From Moringa oleifera (Eukaryota > Streptophyta > Magnoliopsida > Brassicales > Moringaceae): a DNA stretch of 64,000 nt. Below, piece after piece: positions 37,568 through 50,196 of the stretch. Each line of letters starts with the position of its first letter. The stretch's first letter is position 1. Location: contig JAJFZO010000344.1 of NCBI GenBank assembly GCA_021397835.1, forward strand, positions 3,906,001 to 3,970,000. The letters run 5' to 3'. Below the pieces are notes generated by a model that was not told the DNA's origin, ran no database searches, and was given only the letters and a program-made list of their open reading frames with translations. The position numbers and the translations under genes are program-made.

Positions 37568-37920
37568 CTAACGCTGTCTAAAATCAATGTTAACTTTCAG
37601 AGTATTGTCATCTTACCTTTATTTTTTCTCTATAACCAAAGAGAAGAAACTAATCGATGCAAACACTAATATTAAGTTTCAAATTAATTGATGTCACACC
37701 CCTAACTCAGAACTTTCTCATTTAAACATTTCTTTCTATTTCTCCTAACGCTATCTAAAATCAATGTTAACTTTCAGAGTATTGTCATCTTACCTTTATT
37801 TTTCCTCCATAGCCAAAGAGGAGAAACTAATCGATGCAAACACTAATATTAAGTTTCAAATTAATTGATGTCACACCGCTAACTCAGAGCTTTCTCATTT
37901 AAATATTTCTTTCTATTTCT
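37568..37920. repeat. Two-copy tandem repeat, 177 bp
   Basis: CTAACGCTGTCTAAAATCAA at 37568 recurs as CTAACGCTATCTAAAATCAA at 37745, and the two units stay highly similar to about 37920 with only a few substitutions, for example ACACCCCTAACTC against ACACCGCTAACTC. A recent local duplication of noncoding DNA. Confidence 0.9.
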
Positions 37921-40129
37921 TATTATCACTTCTTGCTTTGAATCATTTTTCTAGGAACTATCATTATCATAAGATTATTAAAAAAAGTATAAAAAAGTCC
38001 TAGTTCATTTGTCTTTTTTTGTAGAAGAGATAAGATTAAAAATGCTTACAATAATAAGCGATGGTGACATGAGCAATAAACATAAAACCGATTATGTTGT
38101 TAGCAATTTACTTATTGGTAAAGTCTTCTTTGTCCTCAAGAAAGATCCAACAAGTTGCCATGAGTCCAGTTTCACTTATAACAAAGAGGATTTTGATCAA
38201 AAATATTAGTTTTTTTTTTTTTGCTTCCATTGATTTATTAAAGAGAGTGCCTAGAAAATTGATGGGCATTGACTTGTATTTACAAATTTCAAACTTAAAT
38301 ACCCACTTTTTAAAATAGTTTAAGGATCATAATAGCACCAAATTTTGAAATTCCTTTCATTTTTTTTTAGTTTCCCTTCTAAGAATATACATGACATTCT
38401 TTTTTTTTCTTTTTTTTTTACCTTTTTATTTCATTGTTAATGCGGGCTCTAGATGCTTACTTCTTTAGATGGAGAAGATGTCCTTCTAGGTTTAATAGAG
38501 ATATTTAAATTCAAGCTTGTAGAAAGAAGCTCTACAAATAATCAACATGATGGTACTATCTAAAACAATATTGCTTAAAAAACCCCTACATGAGTTTGGA
38601 GAACTAAATTTTCAATCAAGTAAACTTTGTTTTCGATTCAACTTAGTCAAGTTTCTTATTCATTACTGTTTGAATTCGCTAAGGAGGTTTTAACTCGTTG
38701 GCTGATTAAGTGATATTCTATAAAAGCTAAATCAATTAAAAATTTTAATTTAATAGTAATTATGCATGCCTACCAAGTTTTTTGGTAACCTTAGGAATGA
38801 AGGCATCAATTGAAGTTGGTAGAAGAAAAAGAAGTTGGATCCATGGTGAAAAGAGAACCAAGATCACCCTAACCTACCCACCCCATGCATAGATGCCCAG
38901 TTCACCTTTCTTTTTTAGACTTTAAGGAAGAAGAAAAAGTTCTAAGTGGAAGAAAAACTACATAAGAACGAAAAGAATTAAGTGAAATTATCATTGAGTG
39001 AATAAATAAATACAGATACCCAACTTCATCCTTAATTAACCAAAAACATTGTTAACGATCTGTTAATGAAGGGTTTGTCTCAATTGATTAAGTTACTTCA
39101 AGGTTTATGTCATTTTTTTAAACATATGAGTTTGTTTGGTATCTGAGTTAAAACAACAGTATTTTATGAGACTTTTACCTTACCTTATTTTATTTTAAAA
39201 TAATAAATTAAAATAAAATAAATTTACAAAATCACCATAATCAAATTAAATAGAATTAAGCTTACATAATTAGATATGTCGATTTTTATGTTAATTTATA
39301 TTTTATATAAACTATTTAATAAAGATTTATGATGAAAATTAAAACAAATAAATATATATTTATTTTGATATTTTTTCAATGTAATATTTTTGTCCAAATA
39401 AATTTTATTATTTTCAACGTTTGTAGTTTTTAATATATGAAAAATAACAATTACAATGTTATAACATTGAATTATCACACTTAATTTTTTTCTTTGTATA
39501 ATTAAATAGAGTAAAATTTTATTAAGTATAATTAATCTTTTAAGTAGCTTTTGTATATTTACTTTAACAGAAAAAAAGTCAAATTTGATAAAAACTTATA
39601 GTAATGAAACAAAAATTTTAAAAAATTGTTTAAGTTTTCGATGAAAACTACTTATGAAACCTTCATTTTCAAGTAAGAATTTATAAAAGTAGATTATAAA
39701 TTCATTGAGTCAATTATATCAATAAAAAATAAAAAATATATATATGTGACAACAATTTAACATTAAAAAAATTAAAATCTAAGTTGGTATAATTTTTTTA
39801 AAAAATTAATATGAAAATTTATATGAAATATATATTTTTTATGTAATTAACTCTTTTAAATATATAAATTATATTTGTGTTAAAAACAGCGTAATATGAT
39901 TGAGTTTTTAAGTAATTTAAGAAAAGTTTAATTTTCAATTTAAAATAATCAATAAAATTCAAACAAATGCAAGTTTTTTATTTGAAAAATCATTAAATTA
40001 ACAATCAACCTTTTAGTTACTTAAATTTTTTAGATTGTCTTAGCTTTCACACATTCATATTACATATAGTTGCATCGTATGTTTTTTAAATAAATTAAAT
40101 TAAATTAAATTTTTTTAAAAAATAAAGAA
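37921..40129. other. AT-rich intergenic DNA
   Basis: No gene is supported. Small patches at 38440-38580 and 38790-39000 have higher complexity but no open frame of note. A tRNA-like A-box pattern at about 39078-39102 lacks a B box. Confidence 0.5.
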
Positions 40130-40640
40130 TAAATCTTAAAATTTACCCGCATTTCAATCTAAACCTCGTTGTTTCAATTTTTCAACTATGTATCTAAAGT
40201 TTTGATTTAATTTGAATCTTGATTCAAATGATTATATAAAATTAATAGTATTTTCGTTATTGAAGTACCTCAAAAATAATTTAAATAAATTATTCACTTC
40301 ATTTCAAATTCATTCATCAAATTTGAATAATTTTGTTTTTACGAGTTATTTCTTACAAATTTTGTAAAATTTTGACAATGTAAAATCAATAAAAATATTT
40401 TTAATACTCAAAAAATCTTAAAATTTTTTATAATTATAACTTGATCATTTCTTCACGTCCATATAAAATTTTTAATCAAAATTCACTGTATAAAATCTCT
40501 AATTTGACTATTTTTAATTTTTAATTTTTTATAAAATTTAAATTAATTTAAATTAAATATTTGAATGTAGAATTGAGAAAATTGAAATAAAAATATTTAA
40601 ATTAAAAAGTGCACAAAATTCGTAGTTTAGTTTGATATTT
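40130..40640. mobile_element. AT-rich dispersed repeat, family B copy 2
   Basis: The fullest copy with that at 58475-59000. Shared order: GTTGTTTCAATTTTTCAACT-like start, ATAAATTATTCACTTCATTT, CAATGTAAAATCAATAAAAA, CTCAAAAAATCTTAAAATTT, AATCAAAATTCACTGTATAA and an end with AAAAAGTGCACAAAATTCG. Start and end contain roughly inverse TTTCAATTTT motifs, so a terminal-inverted-repeat element is likely. Confidence 0.5.
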
Positions 40641-42224
40641 ACTTAAAAATAAATTGAACTTTTGAGTTTAAAATTTTGATTCAAGTTAATTTGATTTGAG
40701 CAACCAAATTAATTACACAAACCATATTCAAATAAGTCGGGATAAATCATTAAACATGTCATATTGAATTGAGATCGTTTGAATGGTAATATTTAAATTA
40801 AAATTTTTATTATAAAAAATTACCCATAGAAAAAATTCATTAAATATTGTCTATTAATGTGTGTATATATATTAGTCTATTTTCATCCATAAATATTAAA
40901 ATAATATCATTTATTAAACAATTTCATTAAAAAAATTATCAAAAATTTAAGTTTTCATCACATTGAAAAAAATAATAACCTGTATAAACTACATGTTTTA
41001 TTTTTTATTTTTTATTTAGATATATCTGATTTTCTTATAATTAAGCCAATTTATAAGTAAATCTAACTTTATTTTATCTATCAATTTTCTGTCCAAAGAA
41101 AATTTATTAATATTATTTACTTTTAACGTTAGGATTAATATTGTAGTTAAATTAATAAGAACATATATTATTTTCTATTTTAAATATCATGTACATAAAA
41201 ACACATTAAATTTAATTTAAGTTTAATCTTTTAATTACAAGTTTGAAGATTTTAGTTTGTAACATTTTCATTTGATTTATTTTCATTATTTATTTATTTA
41301 TAAAAAAGATATCAGGTGTCAATGGGCCTTGCATAAAAATCTATTTAAAATGGTGGCCCATTTAAGCCCATTAAAACAACTCTTGAGCTTGGTTTCCTAG
41401 GGTACCCTTCTGTGTGAAGTATAAATTCAAAAATACGAAATAAATTACTATTAAATCTTAATTGAAATTAAGGAGGGAAAAAAGCTTCTTTAATGAATAT
41501 AAACTCATTGATAATTAATGTGAGATGTTTATTACCATATGATTTGATTCGATTTATAATCTAATTCAAATTCAAATCGAATTTGATTGGTTTTGAGAAA
41601 ATTAGAATCGAATAAAACAGATGAAATTAAAAGATTCGAATTCGAACAAACCTCAATTTTGATTTGGTTTGATTCGATTTAATGTAATCGATTTTTTTTA
41701 AATAATAATACTCAAATATAAATTTGTATGTTCTAATTAATAAAAAACATATATAATTTAAAATAATATTTCAATATAATAATTAAATTACATCATAACA
41801 TTATAACTAAATTAAGCACTCATTAAATCATATATTATTGCTATTGTAAAAAAAATACAAAATTTAAATGCATATTTTATATACCTTCAATTAATAGCAA
41901 TCAAGTCTATAATAATCAATTCATAAATAGAAAGTTATAATTATGTCATATTGTGAAAAAAATAAAAATTTACTAAATTAAAAATTTTAAAATATATGTT
42001 ACAAAATATGTATGAACTTATGATTAAATAAGTATTTTACGTTGAAGATTTATCATAAATAAATTCTTTAGATAACATATATGAATTTAAAAAGTAAAAA
42101 TTAAAATTATATTGATTCTTTACTATTTATATATCTATATAAATTTATTTAAAAATGAAATTAGTATATTCAGAATTAAAACTTAGATCAAATGAGAGTA
42201 GAAAACTTGACTCCTAGTAGAAAT
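40641..42224. other. AT-rich intergenic DNA
   Basis: No gene is supported. A patch at 41330-41430 contains TGGGCC and GGCCCA motifs and could be a decayed promoter, but no gene follows. A GATTCGATTT/AATTCAAATC-rich stretch at 41540-41690 may be another repeat edge. Confidence 0.45.
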
Positions 42225-42862
42225 GATCACGGTTCAGGTTCGGTACGATTTTGATTCTGAAGGGTTGGTTTAAGGTGCATGATTAAAATGAACCGAAACT
42301 TAAACTGTTAAGCTATGGTTCCATTAAGGTTCGGTTCAAAAGCGATCTAGGTTTCGATTCATAAACGGTTCAGGTTTAGATTTAGTTTTAGTTCATAAGC
42401 AATTCAGGTTCAGATTCAGTTTCGATTCATAAGCAATTCAAGTTCAGGTTTGGTTTAAATTTCAGTTCGATTCACATTTGGTTCATGGTTAATTCAAAAA
42501 AATTAGTATTTAATATTTTAATTATAAACTTTTAATAAAATTAAAAATAAAAATAATCATATTTTTATTAAAATATATATTTTAAAATTAAAATTATTTT
42601 TAAAATTAGTTTTTAATAATTTTTTAAATTAAAATTTTTTAATATTTTAAAAATTAACTTAATTAAAAATTGAACCAAAATCATTAATTTTGAACCATAA
42701 GTTTTGATTTTGGTTTAAAATTTACATAAACCATAATGCACTTATTTTAAAATGATTTTGATTACAATTAAAAACCGAAATCGTTTGTACCGATTTTGAT
42801 TCTGTTCAAAATTTAACGGTTATAGTTCAATTCAACGGTTTAAATTGAACTGTGATCAAGGC
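42225..42862. mobile_element. AT-rich MITE-like repeat, family A copy 2
   Basis: Begins GATCACGGTTCAGGTTCGGT and ends, read on the minus strand, GATCACAGTTCAATTTAAAC: an inverted terminal pair. Its left part has several spaced copies of TTCATAAGCAATTCAGGTTC, an internal short repeat. The AT-rich middle and right side align with 11915-12475. Confidence 0.6.
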
Positions 42863-43789
42863 TAACTTCTAAGAATGTTTTCAAAAATAAGTAAATAGAA
42901 AAGTATTAAGATTAGGATTATTGAATAGAGGTGAAAGCATAACAATTTACCGAGTTCATTCATAAAATTTAGCAAAATTTACATACATTCGATTTGTTTC
43001 TGTTTTGATTGATTTTTTAATATTTAATTCAAATTACATGGATCGATAATTTAAATTAAAAAATTTTAAATTGAACCAAATTAAAAATTAAAAAAATTCA
43101 AATCTAATCAATCAAAAATCATTGATTTGATTTAATTGATTTTTGGCTCACTTTTAATAAATCCATATATCAATATTATCAAAGCTTTTATGTGGAGGAT
43201 TATGATTGGCTCTATTTAGTCAAGATTTTAGTTAATGAAAAATCAATTGACTTAAAATTTTTAATTTCAAAAATTCTGTTTGTAAATTTTGCAAGTTTTG
43301 ATTTTAAATTTAATATTTTATTATCATATAAATTAAATAAATATTAAGAAAAAAACTAATTATATTTTTTATATATGTTTATTTTGTTAGGTATAAATTT
43401 ATTGTTATATATTTACATTATATAAAATTGTTATGTAATATGTTTGAACTGAAATAATCCGGTTTTGAAATATTGAAACAAAATTGAAATTTATTGGTTT
43501 AAGTGGCTTAACTCAATCAATAATTTTATTTGCGATGCAGCGTTTCATAATTTCATAAAGTAAATGTGTAGAGCATATGCTAATTTGATTTTTGTTAATA
43601 TTAAGATGACATTGATATGTCTTATTTTAATGAAATAATAAATTTTAAAAAATAAAAATTAATAAAAATCATTAAAAATGTTTTTTTAAAATAAAAAATT
43701 TAAGAAAAAGTTAAGATAAATACATTTTAAAACTCTAAATTCTAAAATATCAATTAGTTCAAGTTATTTTTAATATTTAATTTGATTCA

Positions 43790-44240
43790 ATTTGGTTTTT
43801 GACTTTAAATTGACTATAAAAAAGTAATGATATTTTCACTATCGTATTTGAAAACATCTAAAAAATTAAATAAATTATATATTTTTTGAGTTTATTTATT
43901 TAATTTAAATAATCTTTGACTTATACTTTATTTTTAATGAGATTTTAAAATTATTGACAGTATAAAATTATATATATATATATATATTCAATAATTAAAA
44001 AAATTGATTTTTTAATTTAAATATTTTTCAAGTTTATAAAAAATTTAAAATCAAAATTAGTTGTTTAAGTTTTTGAATTTGAATATCTCTAATTTTTAAA
44101 ATTTTTAATGAGATTTAAATTAAATTAAATTAAATTATTAAAAATTAAAAATTTTAAAAAATAAATATAATTTAAATTTTCATTCTTTAATATTTATCTA
44201 AAAAAATTTAAAAATTTAAAATACATATTTTTTTAAAAAT
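43790..44240. mobile_element. AT-rich dispersed repeat, family B copy 3
   Basis: Shares GATATTTTCACTATCGTATT, the AATAAATTATATATT block, the TTGACAGTATAAAATTA block and TTGAATATCTCTAATTTTTA with the other family B copies. A TA microsatellite (about 43970-43986) sits inside it. Confidence 0.4.
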
Positions 44241-45420
44241 AAATTTTAAATCAATTTTGACCTATCAATTTATATTAAACTCAACTATGCTGTTAATGAG
44301 AGAGCACTTTTCTCCATTTAATTTTTTCAATTAAATCAAAAAAATTATCAAATTCACAAAGAAAGATATATAAATGAAGCTTTTTCTTTTTTTTTTACAA
44401 TCTATAAATTTTAAAGGCAAAATTTATTAAATTAATGGATAGTAAAAATGAGATTGAAGGATTAAAAGTTTTGATCATTCAAAATTTTCATAAAAGAATT
44501 TGGTTTTCAAGAGAGAAATATGGAAAATTACTCCCCATAAAGTCGATAAACCAGATTCAATGATATAAATAATAAAATTTAATCTTGATAATAGTATACT
44601 TAGATAATTAATTGCAAAAATAATTAATAATTTTTAATTTAGCTTTAAAATCAAAATTTATATTTTTAAAAATCATAATTTTATATCGAAAAAAATCCTC
44701 AAGTCAGGTGAACTCCAATGAAATTAAACAAATAAAGATTCAATTTCATTTAAATTCATCAATCAAATTTTATTTAAAAATTCATAATATTTTCAATTCT
44801 AAATAATGATGTAATTAATGTAAAATTTGAAGTTGATGGTCTATATATTTATATTTTAAATATAAAAATAATTAAAAATTAATTACATGAAAAAAATTAT
44901 ATTTTACTTATAGTTTTAAATTAAAATTTATAAAAAAACTGTTGAGTTACATTTTTTTTTTTAACTTTCAACATGAGATTTTTTTTGTATATAATTTTTG
45001 TTAATATTAATAACTTATGTACATGCATAATATGTGTATAATTTTTATTTATGTAATGATCCTCATATCTTTTTAAATATTATCAAAACGAATAAAATAT
45101 ATTTTTTATTTTATTTAAAATTTATATTTTATATATTTTTATTAAATTTGACATTAAAAATGTATTTTATTTGATTTATTAATATTTTTAAAATATATAT
45201 AAATAATCACACGAATAAAACTTACCTACACATTATGTGTGGATAAAATTATTAATATTAATACAAATTATAAAATAAAAATACATAATAAAAATTTAAT
45301 AAATATATAAATTTTAATAAATATAATTTTTTATAAATTTTAATTTAAAATTATAATTAAAATATTTATTTCATTAATATAATTAATTCAATAATTGAAG
45401 ATCTTTATCCACCAATAATG
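44241..45420. other. AT-rich intergenic DNA
   Basis: Very A/T-rich, stop-dense on both strands, no recognised element. Confidence 0.6.
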
Positions 45421-46230
45421 CTTCTTAAATGCTCAAAACTTTAGCCATTACTGATTATCATTCAGCTCCACCTCTCTCTCTCTTGGTCCTCTTTTAGTTA
45501 TTCACTAAAACAAAGCAACTGTGCTGTCCATACTCCATTTACAACTAGCTAGCTAGCTGCATCCCCACAACCCTAAACCTAAATGGTTAGAACCCATTAG
45601 AAAAGCTAAGCTCACCAAACACCTATCAAATTCTACCGCTTATAACTCCTACTATGTACATAGACTCTTCAATTCAACAGACTATCAAGCCACTCACTCT
45701 TTTTTATCCTAGCAGTCACTTTGCGCCATCACCGTAATAAATTTGATGGGTATTCAAACGTTGGATAAAGGCAGCTAGCAGATACAGCAGTTTCACAAGG
45801 CTGCACACATTTAACTTTCTCTTTCACTTCCCTTTTCACTTACAATGTCTGATCTTATTGTTGTTATTGCCATAACTATCAGTCTGCTTTTTCCAGCCTC
45901 GAGAAGCGTTTCTTTGTACTTTCCTGTGAGTGTTTTGCTTAGATTTTCATGTCCAGTGTCTGATCTCTTGCAGCTTCTGGCTTTTCTGTTGGGTTGAGTA
46001 GTTAGCATTTACGCAGTGAACAGATGAAATAGGACAGTGTCCCATCTCTCTCTCTCTCCCCTCTCTAGATCCTGCACGCTTCTTTTCTTTATACGTTATG
46101 TGGATTTTTCTCGGAATCCAAACACTGACCAACTTTTTTGCTGTTTATATTTATGGGTCTTGTTGGGTCCTGGTAGTAACCTACTTTCACTCTTCTCTTT
46201 CTCTGTCACGCCACCCAGTTACCCTTGACC
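45421..46230 (+). promoter_or_regulatory. Promoter and 5' leader of the PII-2-like gene
   Basis: Composition shifts abruptly from the AT desert to mixed sequence at about 45420. It holds CT-rich tracts (45470-45485 and 46046-46065) and an AGCTAGCTAGCTAGCTG stretch near 45546. The open frames here are small and not conserved-looking. No confident TATA box was picked. Confidence 0.35.
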
Positions 46231-48369
46231 ATGAAGAAAACCAAGATCACCATTGCAGATCTTCTTCTTGCTCTTCTGTTTATATTCTTTGTTGCCGTGT
46301 TTTTAGTATGTGAAGGCCAAGAAGATCCTTCTGTTACAGCAGTACCAATGGAGGAAAGAGAGCAAGTAGCCTTGTATTCTGCTATTCAAGGCTTCGTGGG
46401 GAGGTGGTGGAATGGCTCAGATCTCTTTCCAGACCCCTGTGGATGGACACCAATAGAGGTGCAACATCCCTAACTCAATCCCCTTGCATTCACTTAAAAA
46501 GAAAGATCATGAGAAAATAAGTATTAATCGTTTAGTGCTTTGCGTTTCAAAGATCAAGCAATGTGCTTTGTTCATATTATTTTGTTGGCATGAAAAATTT
46601 TTGCTTTGTTGTATTGAATACTTGAATACTCAAAATTGGCAACAAAAATTCTATTAAAAATTGCAAGATATTGTCTGTTTGGATCTTTATTGTATAATTT
46701 TATTTTCATAAAAAATATATCCCGAAAAATGTGTTAATTTCAAAAATTAAAGCATGTTATTTCTTAATAAAACTTGTTGAATGGGATGGGATAATATTTT
46801 GGTACAAGTCTTCACCCACATGAGACAACAGATGTAGGACATCTTTGGGGTACAATTCCAATGCAATAAAACCATATAGTTATGACCTTAATCGACAATA
46901 AGATTCTAATAAGATTTCTGTTGGCAATTTTGATCCTTAATAAATACCTAAATGGTTTGCTTGCAAGAGATTGGAAAGTTCAGAATTGATGGCTTTAGCT
47001 TATATCAACATCTCTCTCTACACCCATTTCCATTTTATGCTCACTTTTAAGTTTTGTATGTCTTATGTGTGCATGTGTATGAGTTGTGGGTGTGTGTCTC
47101 TTTGCTTGTTTTGTAGTTCTTATACTTTCTTGTGGCAATCAAGTGCAGGGAGTTTCTTGTGAACTGTATGATGGATTTTGGTTTGTCACTGTTATGAACA
47201 TTGGCCCAGTTTATGACAATTCTCTCCAATGCACTGAAAATGCCAAGTTCACACATCACTTGTTCAAGCTCGCTCACCTCAAATCACTCTCATTCTTCAA
47301 TTGTTTCCTCTCATTAACCCAAAACCCAATCGGAATCCCATCTTCAAACTGGGAGAAACTGGCTGCCAGCTTGGAATCCTTAGAGTTCAGATCAAACCCT
47401 GGTCTGATTGGTACAGTCCCTGCAACTATAGCCTGCCTGGAAAAGCTTCAGTCTGTAGTACTACTTGAAAATGGACTCACCGGCCAGTTACCCATGGAAT
47501 TGGGTAATTTAGTCAGCCTGAAGCGACTGGTTCTTGCTGGAAACCACTTCACTGGTTGGATTCCAGAGAGTTTGGGGAGGTTAATCCAGCTCTTAATATT
47601 GGACTTAAGCAGGAATAATCTATCAGGGCCAATGCCTTTGACTTTTGGAGGGCTAACTTCACTACTGAAGCTGGACTTGAGTAACAACGCATTGGAGGGA
47701 CAGCTGCCTGAAGAACTCGGAAGTCTGAAGAATGTGACATTGCTAGACCTGGGGAACAACAATTTCTCAGGTGGGTTGATTAAATCACTTGAAGAAATGG
47801 TCTCCCTGAAAGAGATGATTATATCTAACAACCAAATTGCTGGTGATCTCCTGGGATTACAATGGGAAAACTTACAAAATTTAGAAGTTTTGGATCTCTC
47901 TAAAATGGATTTAGTGGGTAAAATCCCTATATCCATTTCGAAAATGAAAAGGCTGAGGTTCTTGGGACTTAATGACAACAATCTCACCGGAAGTCTTCCT
48001 CCAGGACTTGCAGTGCCTGGTATCAGTGCCCTTTACCTCAACGGAAACAATCTAACAGGGAAACTTGAATTCTCAGGTGGGTTTTACAGGAAAATGGGGA
48101 GTCGTTTTGGAGCCTGGAACAATCCGAATCTTTGCTACCAGGCTGAGCTGACATCGGCAAGCCATGTTCCTTATGGAGTAAGACCTTGTGAGCCTGAAAC
48201 TACGATAATTCATGCAGATCACACAAATACAAAGATAAGGAAAGGGGACCTGAAACAGAATACCCATTTTGGAGCCTCTTCTGGTAGTTCAAGCTGTGGT
48301 GTCCATGGATTCAGGGGGAGCTTTGTGCTATGTTGGTCATTGTTGTTATTTCGAATGTGGGTCTTGTAG
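46231..48369 (+). CDS. PII-2: Leucine-rich repeat protein, PII-2-like
   Basis: Two exons, 46231-46458 and 47149-48369, join in phase to 482 residues. The ATG at 46231 starts MKKTKITIADLLLALLFIFF, a signal peptide. The N-terminal part (GWTPIE joined to GVSCELYDGFWFVTVMNIGP) and SLSFFNCF...SLEFRSNPGLIGTVP are typical of Arabidopsis PIRIFORMOSPORA INDICA-INSENSITIVE 2 and relatives. About ten LRRs follow (LVLAGNHFTGWIP, LLILDLSRNNLSGPMP, LLKLDLSNNALEGQLP, LRFLGLNDNNLTGSLP, ALYLNGNNLTGKL). A capping motif GAWNNPNLCY and the Cys-containing end follow, then a hydrophobic C-terminal tail (GSFVLCWSLLLF) after small residues, which suggests a GPI anchor. There is no kinase domain. PII-2 is needed for the growth response to a root endophyte. 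Confidence 0.92.
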
Positions 48370-48885
48370 GTTGTCTTATTATAACAAAAGGGTGTCTCTT
48401 AAATTAATCTCAAAGAATAGAAATTGTTATTACTGTTTCTATTAAAATGATAACTTTCTTTTTCCAATTATTGGACTCACTAAGATAATCCCTTATTAGG
48501 ACAAAGATTTAATTTAGTCTTAAAAGATGAAATACTGAAATGGTTACCCTAATATATATAAACATCAAGGAAGCTTTGCTTCTTCTCACATTGTCTATTT
48601 CCCAGAATTTATTAAGATCAGATTATTAAATGAAATGACACTAAAAAGAAAACTTGGAATAATGTATGAACCTTTGCTCAACAGGCTTCATGCTTCGTTG
48701 TGAAGAACAGTTAACCAAGTCAAAGATAGCCCTCAACTCAACAGTTACCTCCCACAATCCACTTTCTCCACTTCTCATTCCTTATTCTTCTCTCTCTCCT
48801 CTTACTTATTAACTTCTAAATCAGTTTATTAAAGTTCAACTAGGTGTCTGCAACTCTCAAGGCAATCCACTTTTCTCTCTAGGGA
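48370..48885 (+). promoter_or_regulatory. Spacer and promoter of the early nodulin-like gene
   Basis: Contains the 3' UTR of the LRR gene and the promoter of the next gene. A TATATATAAA run (48552-48561) lies 325 bases before the ATG; a CT-rich stretch (TTCTTCTCTCTCTCCTCTT, about 48783-48803) sits nearer. Which is used cannot be told. Confidence 0.35.
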
Positions 48886-49648
48886 ATGGACCAAGCTTTT
48901 TACAGCTCTCTTAAGACCTCCCTGAAAATGGCTTTTCTAACGGGTTCCTGCAAGGTTTATCTCCTTTTAGTTCTGTTCTCATCACTACAACTCTACTTTG
49001 TTAGTTCTATTGAACATGAAGTGGGTGGTGAAGATGGCTGGGTTATGCCCAAGTCTAAGCATGATGACCAGATTTACAACCAGTGGGCATCTAAAAGCAG
49101 GTTCAAGATCGATGATACTGTCCGTAAGTAATCAAATTCTGTGAGTTCTTTCATTTTTAATCATGATCAAAGCTTTATACACCAAAAACAAGAGAAAACA
49201 CTTGAACTTTATTTCTTCTCCGATGAAAACAAGTAGTGAATCCGGTTCCTGGGATTCTTATACATTAGTATGAAATATTCTCTGTTATGTTACATGCTTT
49301 GTGGGTGTAGATTTCAAGTACAAGAAAGATTCAGTTCTGGTGGTGACTGAGGAGGAGTACAACAAATGCCAGTCATCTCACCCAGAATTCTTCTCCAACA
49401 ATGGTGACAGCGTCTTCAAACTGGAGAGGCCTGGTTTATTCTACTTTATCAGTGGGGTTGCAGGGCACTGCGAGAGAGGGCAGAAGATGATCATCAAAGT
49501 GCTGGAGCCAGAGAGCCCTCCTCAGTCAGAAGATGACCACAACACCGCAGATGCACCCAAGAAGAGTAAGAATGGTGCGGCGAAGATGGGTAAAATTGGC
49601 TCTGCTACTGCTATGCTTGTCACTGTCTCGTTTTTGGGTTGCTTTTGA
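48886..49648 (+). CDS. Early nodulin-like (phytocyanin) protein
   Basis: Two exons, 48886-49123 and 49311-49648, join in phase to 191 residues. The first ATG gives MDQAFYSSLKTSLK before the signal peptide; the internal Met at 48928 gives a more typical 177-residue protein with signal FLTGSCKVYLLLVLFSSLQL. The plastocyanin-like domain runs HEVGGEDGWVMP to MIIKVLEP. Phytocyanins normally bind copper with His, Cys, His and Met/Gln. Here the first His position reads KKDSVLVV, and the Cys position reads FYFISGVAGHC (Ser for Cys), so copper binding is unlikely, as in other ENODLs. A Pro/Ser/Asp-rich linker and a hydrophobic tail (SATAMLVTVSFLGCF) point to a GPI-anchored cell-surface protein. Confidence 0.9.
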
Positions 49649-50196
49649 TGTAATTGTGGCTCTGATGTCTCAATACTTCCTAGGATATTTCACTGTCTTG
49701 GTGATCTTTTAATGGGGATTTCTGTTTTGGGTGTTTGAATTTGATTTGGTAATGTCCTCTTGTAGTTAAGAGATTGATTTCTTTATCAGAGTTTATTTTA
49801 TTTTCACAGTGATCTGATAAGAAATTTGATTGGATAAGCTACTTATCTTGATCATCACAAGACATGAAAGAATAATATCCATAAGCAATTCTTCAATATA
49901 CTTCACAACATACAAAGATTTCTTCATGGGTATCTCTTTAGAACCTCTAAAAGATATGCCTTATGCCAATAACCGAATAAAAAAATAAATAGAGTGAATA
50001 TCATTAGAAATACACAAACTAGAATTCCACCTCCACAAGTGTTACCAACTTGAGTTATACAGCTTTGGACTGAAACTTGAACCTCTGTGCCGCCACTGGG
50101 ACTCAAAGAATGTCATACTCATACAAGGCTAAAGAGGGAAAGGGAAGAGCAAAATTTTAGCAGATCCATGTGGTATGCAATCCGCAGACACTTCTC
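49649..50196. other. Tail-to-tail intergenic region
   Basis: 3' UTRs of the early nodulin-like gene (plus) and RH51 gene (minus). No other gene is supported. Confidence 0.55.

Noticed and set aside
39070..39120. tRNA-like A-box motif (GTCTCAATTGATTAAGT)
   Set aside because: No matching B box at the right distance.
47448..47987. 179-codon open frame antisense to the PII-2-like LRR gene
   Set aside because: It mirrors the repetitive LRR codons on the other strand and has no domain or start context.
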